Part shown: positions 1-9,625 of the stretch, one piece after another
How positions within the stretch are numbered: the first letter of the stretch is position 1
Layout of the letters: the number at the start of each line of letters is the position of its first letter
NCBI GenBank assembly: GCA_016199585.1
Contig: JACQGM010000334.1
Span: 1-40,016, forward strand
From: Armatimonadota bacterium
GTDB taxonomy: Bacteria; Armatimonadota; JAAZEB01
Length of the DNA: 40,016 bases
Direction of reading: 5' to 3'
Notes under the pieces: model-generated
The model's database searches: none
The model's input: only the letters and a program-made list of their open reading frames with translations
Told to the model about the DNA's origin: nothing
Position numbers and translations under genes: made by a program

Positions 1-1722
1 GTTCGCTGTCGTCGCGGTCGCCTTCTGGCGTTGGTCGGCCTCCAGGTAGTGATCCACCAACTGCTTCAGGCTGGTGGCGGGCGGCATCGGCGGCGGGCCG
101 ATGCGAAGCCCCCCGCCCCCCGCGCCCTCGCCCTGGCCCGCCGGGGCCACCATCATCATCCCGCCGCCGGCGCCGCCACTCACGCGCAGCACCACCCGGC
201 CATTCGGCGCATGCTCGGGGATCTTCAGCGACAACGTGCGCTTGACCGGCTCCTTCTCCCAGGGGCGCAGCGTCACATCCACGTTCACCGTGTCGCCCGG
301 CTCGTACTTCTCGCGGTCTGCCACCGCCCGCTCGATGGTCGCCGTCCGCCGCGCGCTGTCAATGTCTACATTCACCTTGACTTCGCGAACGCTCACGCTC
401 TCCCAGGGATTGCTGCTCAGCAGGTTGAGGCCCGTGACCAGGTCCCCCAGTGAAGCGACGTCAATCCCGGAAGCGCCGTAGTAGAGGTTCTCGCGGCGGA
501 TCGGCCCCAGCTCCCGGGTCACCATCTCGGTATGTACCCTTGCCGTGGCGTCGCCCAGCCCGCTGTGCGCGCGCAGGATCGCCTCGTTGGTGACGATGGC
601 GACGAGCTGCGACGTGAGGAACCGGTTGTCAATCACCCGCGCCCGGAGCGTCCGCCGTCGGCTGCTGCCGAAGTCGCGCACGTTCACCTCAACGGGGATC
701 AGGTCCGGCACCCGTCCGACCATCGCAGCCACGCCCCAGGGCCGGTCCTGGCGGACGCTCCCGACCATCTTCACCGGCGAGGCGAGCTTGAAGGATGTGT
801 AGACGCTCGGCACCACGTCGTGTACCCAGGCGGTGCAAAGCGGCATGTCCACCGCGCCGGCGGTCATAAAGGGATGGCCGAAGGCGAGGATCTGACCGCC
901 TTTGCGGTAGGTGATCGTGCCGACCGCGGAGATGTCCACGTCGCCGACGGCGAGGGAGACGGCGGCCGCCGAGCCGGGCTCCAGCGGGATCGGCCTATCG
1001 TACTCCATGCCCCCGGGCCCGGAGACCGCCTCGATGCCGAAGGGCTGGAGGGCCTCGGAGAGGCGCTTCAGCCCGGGCGCGCTCAACCCGGAGACCATGA
1101 CCGGCGTGGTCATCGGCACCATCTCCATCGTGCCGGACTTCGCTCCGCCGTCCGGGCGCTTGCGGGCGTCGGGCACCAGGCGGATGCGCCGGATCGCCTT
1201 GCCCTCGACGGTGACCGGCCGGGGAAGGCTCCACTCCTGCGGCGCGGCCCGGGCGAGGCGCGCCCGACCGGACCAGGCCGGTTTCGCCGGCAGCGAGGGA
1301 TCGAGGGCTTCCAGCATGTCTTCGATCGGCGTCACCAGGCCGAGCGGCTCGCTCCCGAAGGGGTAGGTGGCGGAGACCGCGCCGAGCATTCGCCCGTTGA
1401 TGTAGACCGGGCTGCCGCTCATCCCCTGCATCACGTTGGCGCGTCGCTCGGTGATCGGCCCCCCGGAGACGCGCACCAGCACGTACGACCCCCCGAGGTT
1501 CTGCTTGGGGAGCACGCCGAGGACCGTCACGTCGAACGCCTCGATCTTCACCCCCTTGAAGACCGTGCGCCCGACGCCCTTCATGCCGGGGCGCACCTCG
1601 CCGGCGCGGATCATCTCCCGTGGATCGAACTTGACCGCCGCCGACGCCGCCGCCACCGAAGCGGACAGGAGGACGAGCAGACTGAGCAAACCGCGACCGC
1701 AGCAACAGGAAAGACGCTTCAA
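1..1722 (-). CDS. SpoIVB-type (peptidase S55) domain protein, secreted, 3' part outside window
   Basis: The frame is open for 574 codons from a TTG at 1722 to the window edge, so the C-terminus is missing. The ORF track shows only shadows here because the start is TTG. I chose it because AAGGAG sits 6 nt upstream and a signal-peptide-like stretch follows (basic residues, then LLSLLVLLSASVAAASA). The mature part opens with RAGEVRPGMKGVGRTVF. It carries GMSGSPVYING around residue 102, the serine-nucleophile signature of the S55 family, and ILAFGHPF around residue 283, a histidine in the expected GH context. The region after about residue 400 is a beta-rich domain. It is followed by a Gly/Pro/Met-rich linker and a segment with LKQLVDHYLEADQ. 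SpoIVB cleaves partner proteins in sporulation signalling. Relatives of this longer type in non-sporulating bacteria have unknown substrates. The family is clear; the function is inferred. Confidence 0.85.
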   Translation of the reverse strand, partial: MKRLSCCCGRGLLSLLVLLSASVAAASAAVKFDPREMIRAGEVRPGMKGVGRTVFKGVKIEAFDVTVLGVLPKQNLGGSYVLVRVSGGPITERRANVMQGMSGSPVYINGRMLGAVSATYPFGSEPLGLVTPIEDMLEALDPSLPAKPAWSGRARLARAAPQEWSLPRPVTVEGKAIRRIRLVPDARKRPDGGAKSGTMEMVPMTTPVMVSGLSAPGLKRLSEALQPFGIEAVSGPGGMEYDRPIPLEPGSAAAVSLAVGDVDISAVGTITYRKGGQILAFGHPFMTAGAVDMPLCTAWVHDVVPSVYTSFKLASPVKMVGSVRQDRPWGVAAMVGRVPDLIPVEVNVRDFGSSRRRTLRARVIDNRFLTSQLVAIVTNEAILRAHSGLGDATARVHTEMVTRELGPIRRENLYYGASGIDVASLGDLVTGLNLLSSNPWESVSVREVKVNVDIDSARRTATIERAVADREKYEPGDTVNVDVTLRPWEKEPVKRTLSLKIPEHAPNGRVVLRVSGGAGGGMMMVAPAGQGEGAGGGGLRIGPPPMPPATSLKQLVDHYLEADQRQKATATTAN

Positions 1723-1818
1723 CGCAAGCTCCTTCGCTCCCAAGAAAGAGGAGAACCCGTTTCGGCAGCGCCGCCGCAGGATTCGGGCCGGAACTCCCGC
1801 CACCGCAACAGCGACTGG

Positions 1819-1898
1819 CGAGAGGTGAGGCGAGGCATCGCGGGCTACGGAGGCACAAGGCGCCCTTGGCCGCACGCGATGTCTCGCCCCACCCTCTC
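1819..1898 (-). repeat. long imperfect hairpin in the leader of the S55 gene
   Basis: The arms GGTGAGGCGAGGCATCGCG (from 1824) and the complement of CGCGATGTCTCGCCCCACC (ending 1893) pair over about 20 nt with a G-U pair and one or two mismatches. An inner hairpin CAAGG-CGC-CCTTG lies in the loop. The pairing extends outward through GAGAGG with a small bulge. It lies within the predicted 5' leader, so it could be an attenuator, an mRNA stabiliser or a palindromic dispersed repeat. There is no T-run after it, which argues against a simple intrinsic terminator. Confidence 0.6.
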
Positions 1899-1981
1899 TG
1901 CCACCGCGGCGCCGGCGCATGCCGATACGGGTTCTTCTGGCGGGAGCGGCGATCCCCGCCGCCCCCTTCCGATCTGAAGAC

Positions 1982-2011
1982 AGTATATCATCGTGCGGAA
2001 GAGAGCGTCAA
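1982..2011 (-). promoter_or_regulatory. sigma70-type promoter for the S55 gene
   Basis: On the minus strand TTGACG (2011-2006) and TATACT (1987-1982) are separated by 18 nt. Transcription would start near 1976 and give a leader of about 250 nt before the TTG start at 1722. Nothing else on the minus strand lies between, so the promoter most likely serves the S55 gene. Confidence 0.55.
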
Positions 2012-2242
2012 TAGCGCCCCGGCCATCCTCAGGCAAGCGGCGAACGCGGGGCGGCAAGGGGAATCGGCCGCGAACGGGGAATACCGATGGTGGGCGCGAG
2101 CAGCAAGCACCTGCTCGTACTGCTCCCGGGTGGTTTCGGCCGCCCGGCGGCACCGGAAGGCACGGGAGAGACCCGGGACGCCCCTGCCGGCCCCGCCACT
2201 CGGGGCGGCACGGCGCATCCAAGAGCGGTATAAACTCAAGAG

Positions 2243-5200
2243 GTGATCATGCGGAACGGAGCGCAGCTATCGCTCTTCGGGGGTGCCGGCAAGGGGCACC
2301 TGTTTGATCCAGAGATGCTATCCCGCTACCTCAGGGAGCACAGGACCACGCTCCTCCCGGACCTTGACGCTCGAGCCAGGGCCATCCGCGACTGGGTTGA
2401 CGGGATCTCGGCCACTACGGCAGGGGAAGCGACGCTGGAACACAAGTTCGTCAGCGACATCCTCCACCAGGTGCTCGGGTATGTGGCGCACCCGCAACTG
2501 CCGGCGTCGCTCTACCCGAAGCCGGGAACCGCGACTACCGGCATCAGAGGCACACCCGATGTCGCGCTGGGCGAGTTCACCGCATCCGAGACGCGCTTCA
2601 CGGCCGTGATGGAGCTCAAGTCCCCGGGCGCGGATCTGGACCTGCCGCAGCCGGGGCACGGGAACAAGACCCCGGTTGAGCAGGCGTTTGACTATGGGAG
2701 ACGGATCCTGGGCGTGCGATGGGTACTCGTCTCGGACATGCGTGTGATCCGGCTCTACTCCGTGGAGTCGGCCGGCGAATACGAGGAGGTCGCCCTCGGA
2801 GACTGTGTTACCGCGGACGGCAAGCCCACCGAGTCATTCACCAGACTGCACTTCCTCCTGCACCATGACTACCTGGTGAGCGGGCACGAGGGCTCGCAGG
2901 TTGCGCTTCTGCACGACAAGTCCGCCGCCTCGCGGCTGAAGATGCGGGACAGCTTCTACGACGCCTACTACAACGTCCGCGCTGACCTGTACAACGAGAT
3001 CCGCCTTGCGTCGTCGCAGCTTCCCCGCGCTGCCACGCGCGACGACATCCTGGAAGCCACGCAGAGACTGCTCGATCGGCTGCTGTTCATCTACTACTGT
3101 GAGGACCATCCGCAGGGCCTCGTCCCGAAGGCGACCCTTGAAGATGTAATCGCCGCTGCACGGAGACTGCCTGGAGCAAGTCAGACGAAGACGTACGACT
3201 ACATGAAGGCGCTCTTCCGTGAGATCGATGCGGGAAGCCCGCCCGGAAGCGGCGTCGGGGTCTACGGTTACAACGGGGAGCTCTTCAAGGACCACTGGAT
3301 CATTGACCACATATCGCTGCCGGATTCGCTGCACGACAGGCGGTACGCGCTCGAGGAGCCGGATGGGAACACGCGCTGGATCCGCGGCGTCTGGGGGCTG
3401 CACGTCTACGACTTCTGGACCGAGCTGAGCGAGCACCTCCTGGGCCACATCTTCGAGCAGTCACTGTCGGATCTCAGTGAGCTGGGCAGCACAGAGGAGG
3501 TGCCGCTGTCGGAGAAAATGAGGGAGCGGAAGAGAGGCGGCGTCTTCTACACCACCAGCATCCTGTCCGATTTCCTCAGTGCCGGCGCTCTCACCGCTCT
3601 CCTGGACGAGGCGGCGCCGCTCGAGCATGTTCCGGCCGAGGAACTTCCCGGGCGGCTGCAGGAGCGCCTCAACCGCTTGCTTGCCCTTCGGGTGGCGGAC
3701 TTCGCTTGCGGGTCCGGCGCGTTCCTCGTCTCCGCGTACGGCGAGATGCTCCAGGAGTTCTGGCGGCTCCGGTCGTCCCTGGACGTGCTCGTTGCCAGAG
3801 ACCGCAGTTTCGACACGCTGCTGGAGACGGAGACGCAGGCCGGCCTTCTCCGTCATTGCCTCTTCGGGGTGGACAAGCTGCCCCAAGCGGTGGAGATCGC
3901 CAAGCTGGCGCTCTGGCTTCGGTCGGCGCGCAAAGAGGAGAAGGTGCCCGACCTGAGCGGGAACGTGGTCGCCGCCGACAGCCTGGACGTGGCAGCGGTG
4001 TTCGATAGACTGCACATGGGCGAGGCTGGCTTCGACCTCGTGATCGGCAATCCTCCCTGGGGAGGCGAGATGGACGAGGAAATCCGTGCGCGTGCGCTGC
4101 ACATTCTCAACCTCCCTGAGGGAAGCACGTGGGACTCCTGGGAGCTCTTCCTGCTCCTCGCCATCCGGGCACTGCGCGAGGGAGGCAGACTCGCCCTCGT
4201 GCTCCCGGATAGCTTCTTCTACCCTGAGAAGGCGCGCACGAGGAGGGGCCTGTTTGAAGCGACGGCCGTCGAGAAGGTCTACAACCTCGGCCCGGACTGG
4301 TTCGGCAGCATGGTCCGGATGGGGACGGTGGTCGTCCAGGCGCGTCGAGGGGCATCCGACCTCAACAGCCACCTGCACGGCCTCCTTCTCACCGGCAAGC
4401 TGCGCCGCGAGGCGATCCGCGCGAAGGTGCCGCTGACGCAGATCGAGGCGCAGTGCAGCCGACCGGTTCCCATCCGGCGCGTCGTCGAGAGCCCGACTTG
4501 TGAGGTGGAAGTGTTCCGCGGCGCCAGAGACGACGCGATCATGCGGCGGATGACCGACCGCAGCATTCCACTCGGGACTCTGTGCGAGCGCGGCCGAGGT
4601 GAGGAGGTAAACAAGGCGGGGCTGGTGTGGGAATGCCCCAGTTGCCTTGGCCTCACCACACCGGGTACGAAGAGGAAGGGCGGCGGCCACAACGACAAGC
4701 TGTGCGAGCAGTGCGGGCACCGCCTCACGGAAGCGTCAGTAGCAACGACTGCCTTCGTGGTCGAAGCGCAACCCCAGACCGGCTCCCGGGCGCCATTCAT
4801 TGATGGCGATGACCTGAACGAACGCTATCGTAGGATCGTGCCGAGCAAGTGGATGTTATTGGATCCATCGCGCTGGTCGCACAAGAGCGCCGGTCTCTAC
4901 AAGCCGCCCAAGATCCTCCTCCGCCAGGCCGGTGTGGGCATCCTTGCCGCCCTGGACGAGACCGACGCGCGTTGCCCCCAGTCGGTCTACATCTACCGCC
5001 TGCGCGACGCGTATCTAGCCAGGGGGTACCGGCACGAGTTCGTGCTCGGCGCGCTCTTGTCGCGAACCATGTCCTACTTCGTGCTGAAGCGGTTCTCGGA
5101 GGCCGACCCCGCGAAGGCATTCGCCAAGCTCACCCATGAACGGTTGGCGGACCTGCCGGTGCCGGATGTCCAACTCACGGACGCCGCGCACCGAACGGCC

Positions 5201-5437
5201 CACGATACCATCGTCGAGAACGTGGGATCCCTACTGCGCGGAACCGCCCACCTGGGGGGCAAGGAGGACCTGGAGATCGAGCAGGTACTTCGCGACCTAT
5301 GGGCCATCAGCAACGCGGATGGCGCCTACATCAACGGGGAGTTCCATGACCTGCCCGACAGCCAACCGATCCGCGATCTCTTTCCGAACGGACGCCCGAG
5401 GCCGGTCGCCGCGCTTTCGGACAGCGACGGCGGCTGA
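2243..5437 (+). CDS. Type IIG-like restriction endonuclease/N6-adenine DNA methyltransferase fusion
   Basis: The protein has about 1060 residues, in the size range of single-chain Type IIG/IIL enzymes. The N-terminal part holds a PD-(D/E)XK nuclease signature: E66, TPDVALG with D106, then MELK with E124 and K126. The middle holds the methyltransferase: FACGSGAF near 486 (AdoMet-binding motif I) and NPPW at 603-606 (motif IV of adenine-N6 enzymes). The C-terminal third would be the target-recognition region. It contains a four-cysteine zinc-ribbon-like element, CPSC near 798 and CEQC near 821. Numbering is from the GTG at 2243. That GTG lies inside the ribosome binding site AAGAGGTGATC, so ATG at 2249 is the likelier start. 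No separate specificity, helicase or methylase gene is adjacent, so it probably cuts and methylates alone. The recognition sequence cannot be read from sequence. Confidence 0.88.
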   Translation: MIMRNGAQLSLFGGAGKGHLFDPEMLSRYLREHRTTLLPDLDARARAIRDWVDGISATTAGEATLEHKFVSDILHQVLGYVAHPQLPASLYPKPGTATTGIRGTPDVALGEFTASETRFTAVMELKSPGADLDLPQPGHGNKTPVEQAFDYGRRILGVRWVLVSDMRVIRLYSVESAGEYEEVALGDCVTADGKPTESFTRLHFLLHHDYLVSGHEGSQVALLHDKSAASRLKMRDSFYDAYYNVRADLYNEIRLASSQLPRAATRDDILEATQRLLDRLLFIYYCEDHPQGLVPKATLEDVIAAARRLPGASQTKTYDYMKALFREIDAGSPPGSGVGVYGYNGELFKDHWIIDHISLPDSLHDRRYALEEPDGNTRWIRGVWGLHVYDFWTELSEHLLGHIFEQSLSDLSELGSTEEVPLSEKMRERKRGGVFYTTSILSDFLSAGALTALLDEAAPLEHVPAEELPGRLQERLNRLLALRVADFACGSGAFLVSAYGEMLQEFWRLRSSLDVLVARDRSFDTLLETETQAGLLRHCLFGVDKLPQAVEIAKLALWLRSARKEEKVPDLSGNVVAADSLDVAAVFDRLHMGEAGFDLVIGNPPWGGEMDEEIRARALHILNLPEGSTWDSWELFLLLAIRALREGGRLALVLPDSFFYPEKARTRRGLFEATAVEKVYNLGPDWFGSMVRMGTVVVQARRGASDLNSHLHGLLLTGKLRREAIRAKVPLTQIEAQCSRPVPIRRVVESPTCEVEVFRGARDDAIMRRMTDRSIPLGTLCERGRGEEVNKAGLVWECPSCLGLTTPGTKRKGGGHNDKLCEQCGHRLTEASVATTAFVVEAQPQTGSRAPFIDGDDLNERYRRIVPSKWMLLDPSRWSHKSAGLYKPPKILLRQAGVGILAALDETDARCPQSVYIYRLRDAYLARGYRHEFVLGALLSRTMSYFVLKRFSEADPAKAFAKLTHERLADLPVPDVQLTDAAHRTAHDTIVENVGSLLRGTAHLGGKEDLEIEQVLRDLWAISNADGAYINGEFHDLPDSQPIRDLFPNGRPRPVAALSDSDGG

Positions 5438-5584
5438 TGCCGGCGCGCGGGCTTCGCTCCTGCACGCGGCGCGTGGGGAGACGTCCCCGGCATCTTCCAG
5501 ACACCCGAGCGCGCCGCCGCCCCGGTGTCTCACCCGATCACGGGGTTCGACGCCCTGTTCGGCTCTCTGATGAGGAGGAACCCG

Positions 5585-8500
5585 ATGCGCAGGATCCTGG
5601 TCGTTCTGCTGGGGTGTGTCATTGGCCTGAGCCAGGCCAGCGCCCAGGCGCCACTGGAGCCGACGATGCGCGACCTCTTCCGCGCCCAAGCCTTCCTGGT
5701 GCCCGCCACCGAGGAGGAACTGGGCCGGGATCTCTACCACCGCGACTGGGCCTTCGACCGGCCCGACCGGGGCAACTTCACCTACTTCTCCCCCGAGGTG
5801 GCCGACCTGCAGGTGACGCCGGAGAAGGTCCTGCGCTTCCGCATGGGAGCGGGCAAGGCCGTCCTCGGGTGGGGCAACTACGAAGGGAAACAGCCGCTCG
5901 CCGCCCGGCTTGCGCTCTGGCCCTGGCACGACAGCGTGGAGCTCCGCGTCAGGCAGTCGTCGGCCCCGAGCGCGTGGCGGCTCCACTTCTGGAGCGACGG
6001 CGAGCGGCTTGAGACCCCCGTGGCGGCGACGCTGGCGTCGGCGGACTGGCAGACGCTCACCTTCTCCCCGCTTCTGGGCCCGTACCAGAGCCTGGCGGAC
6101 GTGGCGCCGGACGGGTTCGATCTGGAAGTGGATGGCGAGCCGGGGAGCACCGTCGAGATCCAGTCGCTGCGCATCACGCGGCGCCTGCACGAGGGGTATC
6201 TGCGCAAGGAGTTCGATCTTCCCCGCGGGCGGGTGTGGCGCGCCATGGCCGAGGTGGGCATCGGCGGCTACCTCTACGTCAATGGGCGGGAGGTGCCGCT
6301 CGAGAGCAGCGTCTTTCGGCGCCCCGCGCTGAGCGGCCCGGCGGCCAGCAGGCTCTATCGCACCGCTCCCGGGGGCACGGTTCCCGTGGAGATCACCTCC
6401 TACCTCAAGCCCGGCAGGAACTGCGCCGGCCTTTACTGCCGGCAGGTGAATGACAGCCAGCTCGTCTACTTCCAGGGCCGGGTCGTCATGGCTTCGGGAG
6501 AGACGGTTCGCGTGGATGGCGACGAGACGTGGCGGATCAGCTCCCGAGCGAAGGATGGCTGGAGCCGGCCGGGATTCGACGATAGCGGCTGGCAGACGCC
6601 GGAGACGACCCACTGGGACCACCCCAAGAAGGTCGGGCTGGTCCACTACTACGACTTCCTCATCCACTCGTGGCTCATCGGCTCCGGCGGGGGATGGGTC
6701 GGCCCGAGCATCCCCGTCTGGGATGGCCGCCTGGTGCTGGAGAACCCCTACGAGCGCAGGCTCTTCTACGACGCCGCGAAGCCCGCGGTGGTGCGAGTCC
6801 GGGTGCCGGAGGGCCTGGCGGCGCGCCGTCCCGCGATCCGGTGGACGCTGACGCGCTCGGAGGAAGAGGGGGAGCATCCCGTCGCCCGGGGAGAGGCGAC
6901 CCGGTTCCGCCGCTCCGGGGGATCCCTGGTCTACGAGATTGACTGCGGCCGCCGGGAGCGCGGCGTCTACGCCATCGAGGTGGCGCTCCGGTCGGGCGGC
7001 GCCGTCATCGAGGAGCGCCCCCGCGAGCCGCTGGTCGTGATTGGCCGGATCCCGATGAAGGAGGTGGAAGGGCGGGCCTACGATGAGGGGATGAAGCTCA
7101 CCCTGGAAGATACCATTGACTTCACCGACCCCAACGACCCCCATCCCTGGGTGGAGGCCGCGGGCATTACGGGACCGCGAAGCAAGCCCGCCCCGGCGGT
7201 GACCACGCCGAACATCGTGCGACGGAATGGCCTGCGCTACCGCGAGACCGTTCGCCGCGAGCCGGGCCACGCCGATCCCCCGATGTTCTCCTACCAGTTC
7301 CGCTTCCAGCGCCCCGGCGACCTCTACGTGATGGCCCTGGAGTACCCCGACGACGCCGACCGCTGGATCGGCGTCTCCTGCTCCACCACCCTCACCGACA
7401 TCTTCACCAACTCCAAGGCGGCCCCCTCGGTGTGGACGGGCGACAAGTACCCGCTCACCAACACGGTGCAGGAGCTGCGGTGGGTCTACCGCTCGGGGCC
7501 GGGTCCGCACACGATTGATGTGCTGGCCCTGCAGGTGGGCGCCACGGCCGCCGCGGCCCGCCTGCGCATCTACCACGTGGATGCGCTCCCGGCGCTCAAG
7601 GTAAGGCCACCCGGGAAGGACGCACGCTCCTTCGGCACCTACACCGAGCGCACCACGCTCTACACCAGCTTCGGCAAGACGTTCGGCCCCACCCGCCAGC
7701 TTGCCACCCTGACGCCGCTCGGCACCGAGCCCGCCGACTTCCCGCCCCTTCCCGAGAGACTGCGCTACTTGCGGGACTGCCTGGATGCCTGCGAGCACTA
7801 CGCGCAGTACCTCCGCTTCACCGGGCAGAACCTGCTGGTGATGGGGGGCTTCCAATACGACAACGGGAACTCTCCCTTCACGCCGGCGGCTCACCTTCCC
7901 ACCTCCCGTGTTCCCCGCGATCTGCGCGAGATGGCGGTGCGCGTCTTCGGGCTGAACGGCATTGATGTCATCGCCGGGATCGAATACGACGGACACACGT
8001 GCTTGCGCGAGGAGTACCCCGTCAACGACGGACAGGTGGCCCTCGGCGCCGACACCGCGCTGATGGTTTCCCGGGAGGGCCGACAGTCGACCGGGAGGGG
8101 GGCGCGGCGGGCATACTCCCCCGGCTGGAGCTTCCTTCACCCCCGCGTTGAGGCGCTGATGCTCTCCGTGGCCGAGGAAGTCGCCGAGAAGTTCAAGGAT
8201 CAGCCCAACGTCAAGGGGGTAAGCTGGACCCATTACCTCACCGGCGAATGGAGCCCCGGCTTCAGCTCCTTCCAATGGTCGTCGCCCTTCCTCTACAGCT
8301 ACGACGACGCGACCATCGCGCGCTTTGGGAAGGACACCGGGATCCGCGTGCCGGGAGAGCCGAAGGACCCGGCGCGGTTTCAGCAGCGCCATGAGTTCCT
8401 GACCACCGGCGCCATGAAGGAGCAATGGACCGCCTGGCGCTGCCGGAAGGTACACGACTTCTTCCTGAAGGTCCGCGACCGCGTGCGCGCCCGGCGCGGC

Positions 8501-9574
8501 GACCTGGACCTGATCGTGTCGCCGTACGTGGACGTGGGGCACGACCGGGCATGGGTGGCGGACGGCAGGCCGCTGCGCGCGTTCCTGCGCGAGTGGGGGC
8601 ACGATCCCATCCTCTACCGCGACGACGAGGGCCTCTGGCTCTCCCGCTGGATGCACCCCACCCTCCACAACGAGCCGGCCTCCCGCAAGCCGGGTTATGC
8701 CACCGGATGGGAACAGAGCGTCGGGCAGGAGTTCACCGACCTGTACGCGCGCGAGCGGAACCGCTCGGCCGTGGTCATGCACCAGTTCTGGGAGCCGCAG
8801 TACCGCGCCCCGGGAGCCATCTACGACGAGGAGTCGCAGCGATTCCAGTTCACCGACAAGAGTGATTGGCCCCTTCCCGGCAACCGCGGCCAGGTGCTGG
8901 CGCAGCCGGGGGGTGAGAACGCGCGCGAAACCTTCATGCTGGCGCTCGTCGGGGCGGATCCCGACCTCCTGACATACGGGTTCATGGATGTGAACATGAT
9001 GGTCGGCCAGGAGCAGCAGATCCGCGAGTTCGGGCAGGTGCTGCGCGCCCTCCCACGAGAGAAGCTCCTGCCCGCGCTCGGCACCGGGCTGCAGACCAAC
9101 CTCGCCATCCGGGAGCTATCCAGGGATAACCACGGCTTCTTCTACGTCGCCAACCCCGGCTACTGGCCGATGGAGGGCAGCGTCACCCTCTCCGGCACGG
9201 CGGACGTGGTGGACCTGGCCTCGGGCCAACCGGTGGCAACCACGATTCAGGAGGGGAAGAGCGTGGTGCCGGTGAGTCTCAAGCCGTTCGGCGTGGCGGC
9301 GTTCCGCGCCGACGCGGCGGTGAAGGTGGCCGCCTGGAGCAACCGGCCGCTCCCGGAGGCCGAGCTGTCTCACGTGCGGGGGATCCTCGCCGATGGCGAG
9401 CAGCGCCTCGCTCAGGCGGCACCGCCCCTGAAGCCGGAGGACCGCGACTACCTGCAGACGGCCATCGCGGCCGCCAAGGCCGACATGGAGCGGGGGGCCT
9501 ATGCCTGCGCCTGGAGCCGGCTGACGCACTGGCGCTACTGGGGCCTGGCCCGGGAGAGCGTGGCGCATCGGTAG
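5585..9574 (+). CDS. very large secreted carbohydrate-related protein, glycoside-hydrolase-like, family not recognised
   Basis: The track starts at 5525, but ATG 5585 is preceded by GAGGAGG with 6 nt spacing and opens a textbook signal peptide (MRRILVVLLGCVIGLSQASAQA). That gives 1329 residues. After about 200 residues there is a jelly-roll segment of the GH2/beta-galactosidase sugar-binding kind. It includes LYVNGREVPLE and, near residue 320, the WSRPGFDDSGWQTPE signature typical of such domains. A second beta-rich region follows (about 500-680). A longer alpha/beta part comes next (about 720-1150), with GVSWTHYLTGEWSPG and YVDVGHD that could be a TIM-barrel-like catalytic domain. A small beta domain closes the protein (NPGYWPMEG...). 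I cannot assign a CAZy family or point to a catalytic acid pair. A role in extracellular glycan breakdown is inferred. Confidence 0.7.
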   Translation: MRRILVVLLGCVIGLSQASAQAPLEPTMRDLFRAQAFLVPATEEELGRDLYHRDWAFDRPDRGNFTYFSPEVADLQVTPEKVLRFRMGAGKAVLGWGNYEGKQPLAARLALWPWHDSVELRVRQSSAPSAWRLHFWSDGERLETPVAATLASADWQTLTFSPLLGPYQSLADVAPDGFDLEVDGEPGSTVEIQSLRITRRLHEGYLRKEFDLPRGRVWRAMAEVGIGGYLYVNGREVPLESSVFRRPALSGPAASRLYRTAPGGTVPVEITSYLKPGRNCAGLYCRQVNDSQLVYFQGRVVMASGETVRVDGDETWRISSRAKDGWSRPGFDDSGWQTPETTHWDHPKKVGLVHYYDFLIHSWLIGSGGGWVGPSIPVWDGRLVLENPYERRLFYDAAKPAVVRVRVPEGLAARRPAIRWTLTRSEEEGEHPVARGEATRFRRSGGSLVYEIDCGRRERGVYAIEVALRSGGAVIEERPREPLVVIGRIPMKEVEGRAYDEGMKLTLEDTIDFTDPNDPHPWVEAAGITGPRSKPAPAVTTPNIVRRNGLRYRETVRREPGHADPPMFSYQFRFQRPGDLYVMALEYPDDADRWIGVSCSTTLTDIFTNSKAAPSVWTGDKYPLTNTVQELRWVYRSGPGPHTIDVLALQVGATAAAARLRIYHVDALPALKVRPPGKDARSFGTYTERTTLYTSFGKTFGPTRQLATLTPLGTEPADFPPLPERLRYLRDCLDACEHYAQYLRFTGQNLLVMGGFQYDNGNSPFTPAAHLPTSRVPRDLREMAVRVFGLNGIDVIAGIEYDGHTCLREEYPVNDGQVALGADTALMVSREGRQSTGRGARRAYSPGWSFLHPRVEALMLSVAEEVAEKFKDQPNVKGVSWTHYLTGEWSPGFSSFQWSSPFLYSYDDATIARFGKDTGIRVPGEPKDPARFQQRHEFLTTGAMKEQWTAWRCRKVHDFFLKVRDRVRARRGDLDLIVSPYVDVGHDRAWVADGRPLRAFLREWGHDPILYRDDEGLWLSRWMHPTLHNEPASRKPGYATGWEQSVGQEFTDLYARERNRSAVVMHQFWEPQYRAPGAIYDEESQRFQFTDKSDWPLPGNRGQVLAQPGGENARETFMLALVGADPDLLTYGFMDVNMMVGQEQQIREFGQVLRALPREKLLPALGTGLQTNLAIRELSRDNHGFFYVANPGYWPMEGSVTLSGTADVVDLASGQPVATTIQEGKSVVPVSLKPFGVAAFRADAAVKVAAWSNRPLPEAELSHVRGILADGEQRLAQAAPPLKPEDRDYLQTAIAAAKADMERGAYACAWSRLTHWRYWGLARESVAHR

Positions 9575-9625
9575 GAGGCGCCGGATGGTACCAAGACGGA
9601 GGGAAACGCCCCAACGGGCCAGGCC

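Noticed and set aside
532-1977. Plus-strand ORF of 481 aa, and the minus ORF 995-1858
   Set aside because: Both are out-of-frame shadows of the minus-strand S55 gene, whose frame carries the GMSGSPVYING and AFGHPF motifs. Their translations are Arg/His/Pro-rich with no family pattern.
2229-2234. TATAAA as a -10 box for the restriction-methylase gene
   Set aside because: No -35 match at 16-19 nt upstream, and it would leave almost no leader before a good ribosome binding site.
5297-8782. Minus-strand ORF of 1161 aa
   Set aside because: It is antisense to the large secreted protein and shows the low-complexity composition expected from the opposite strand of GC-rich coding DNA.
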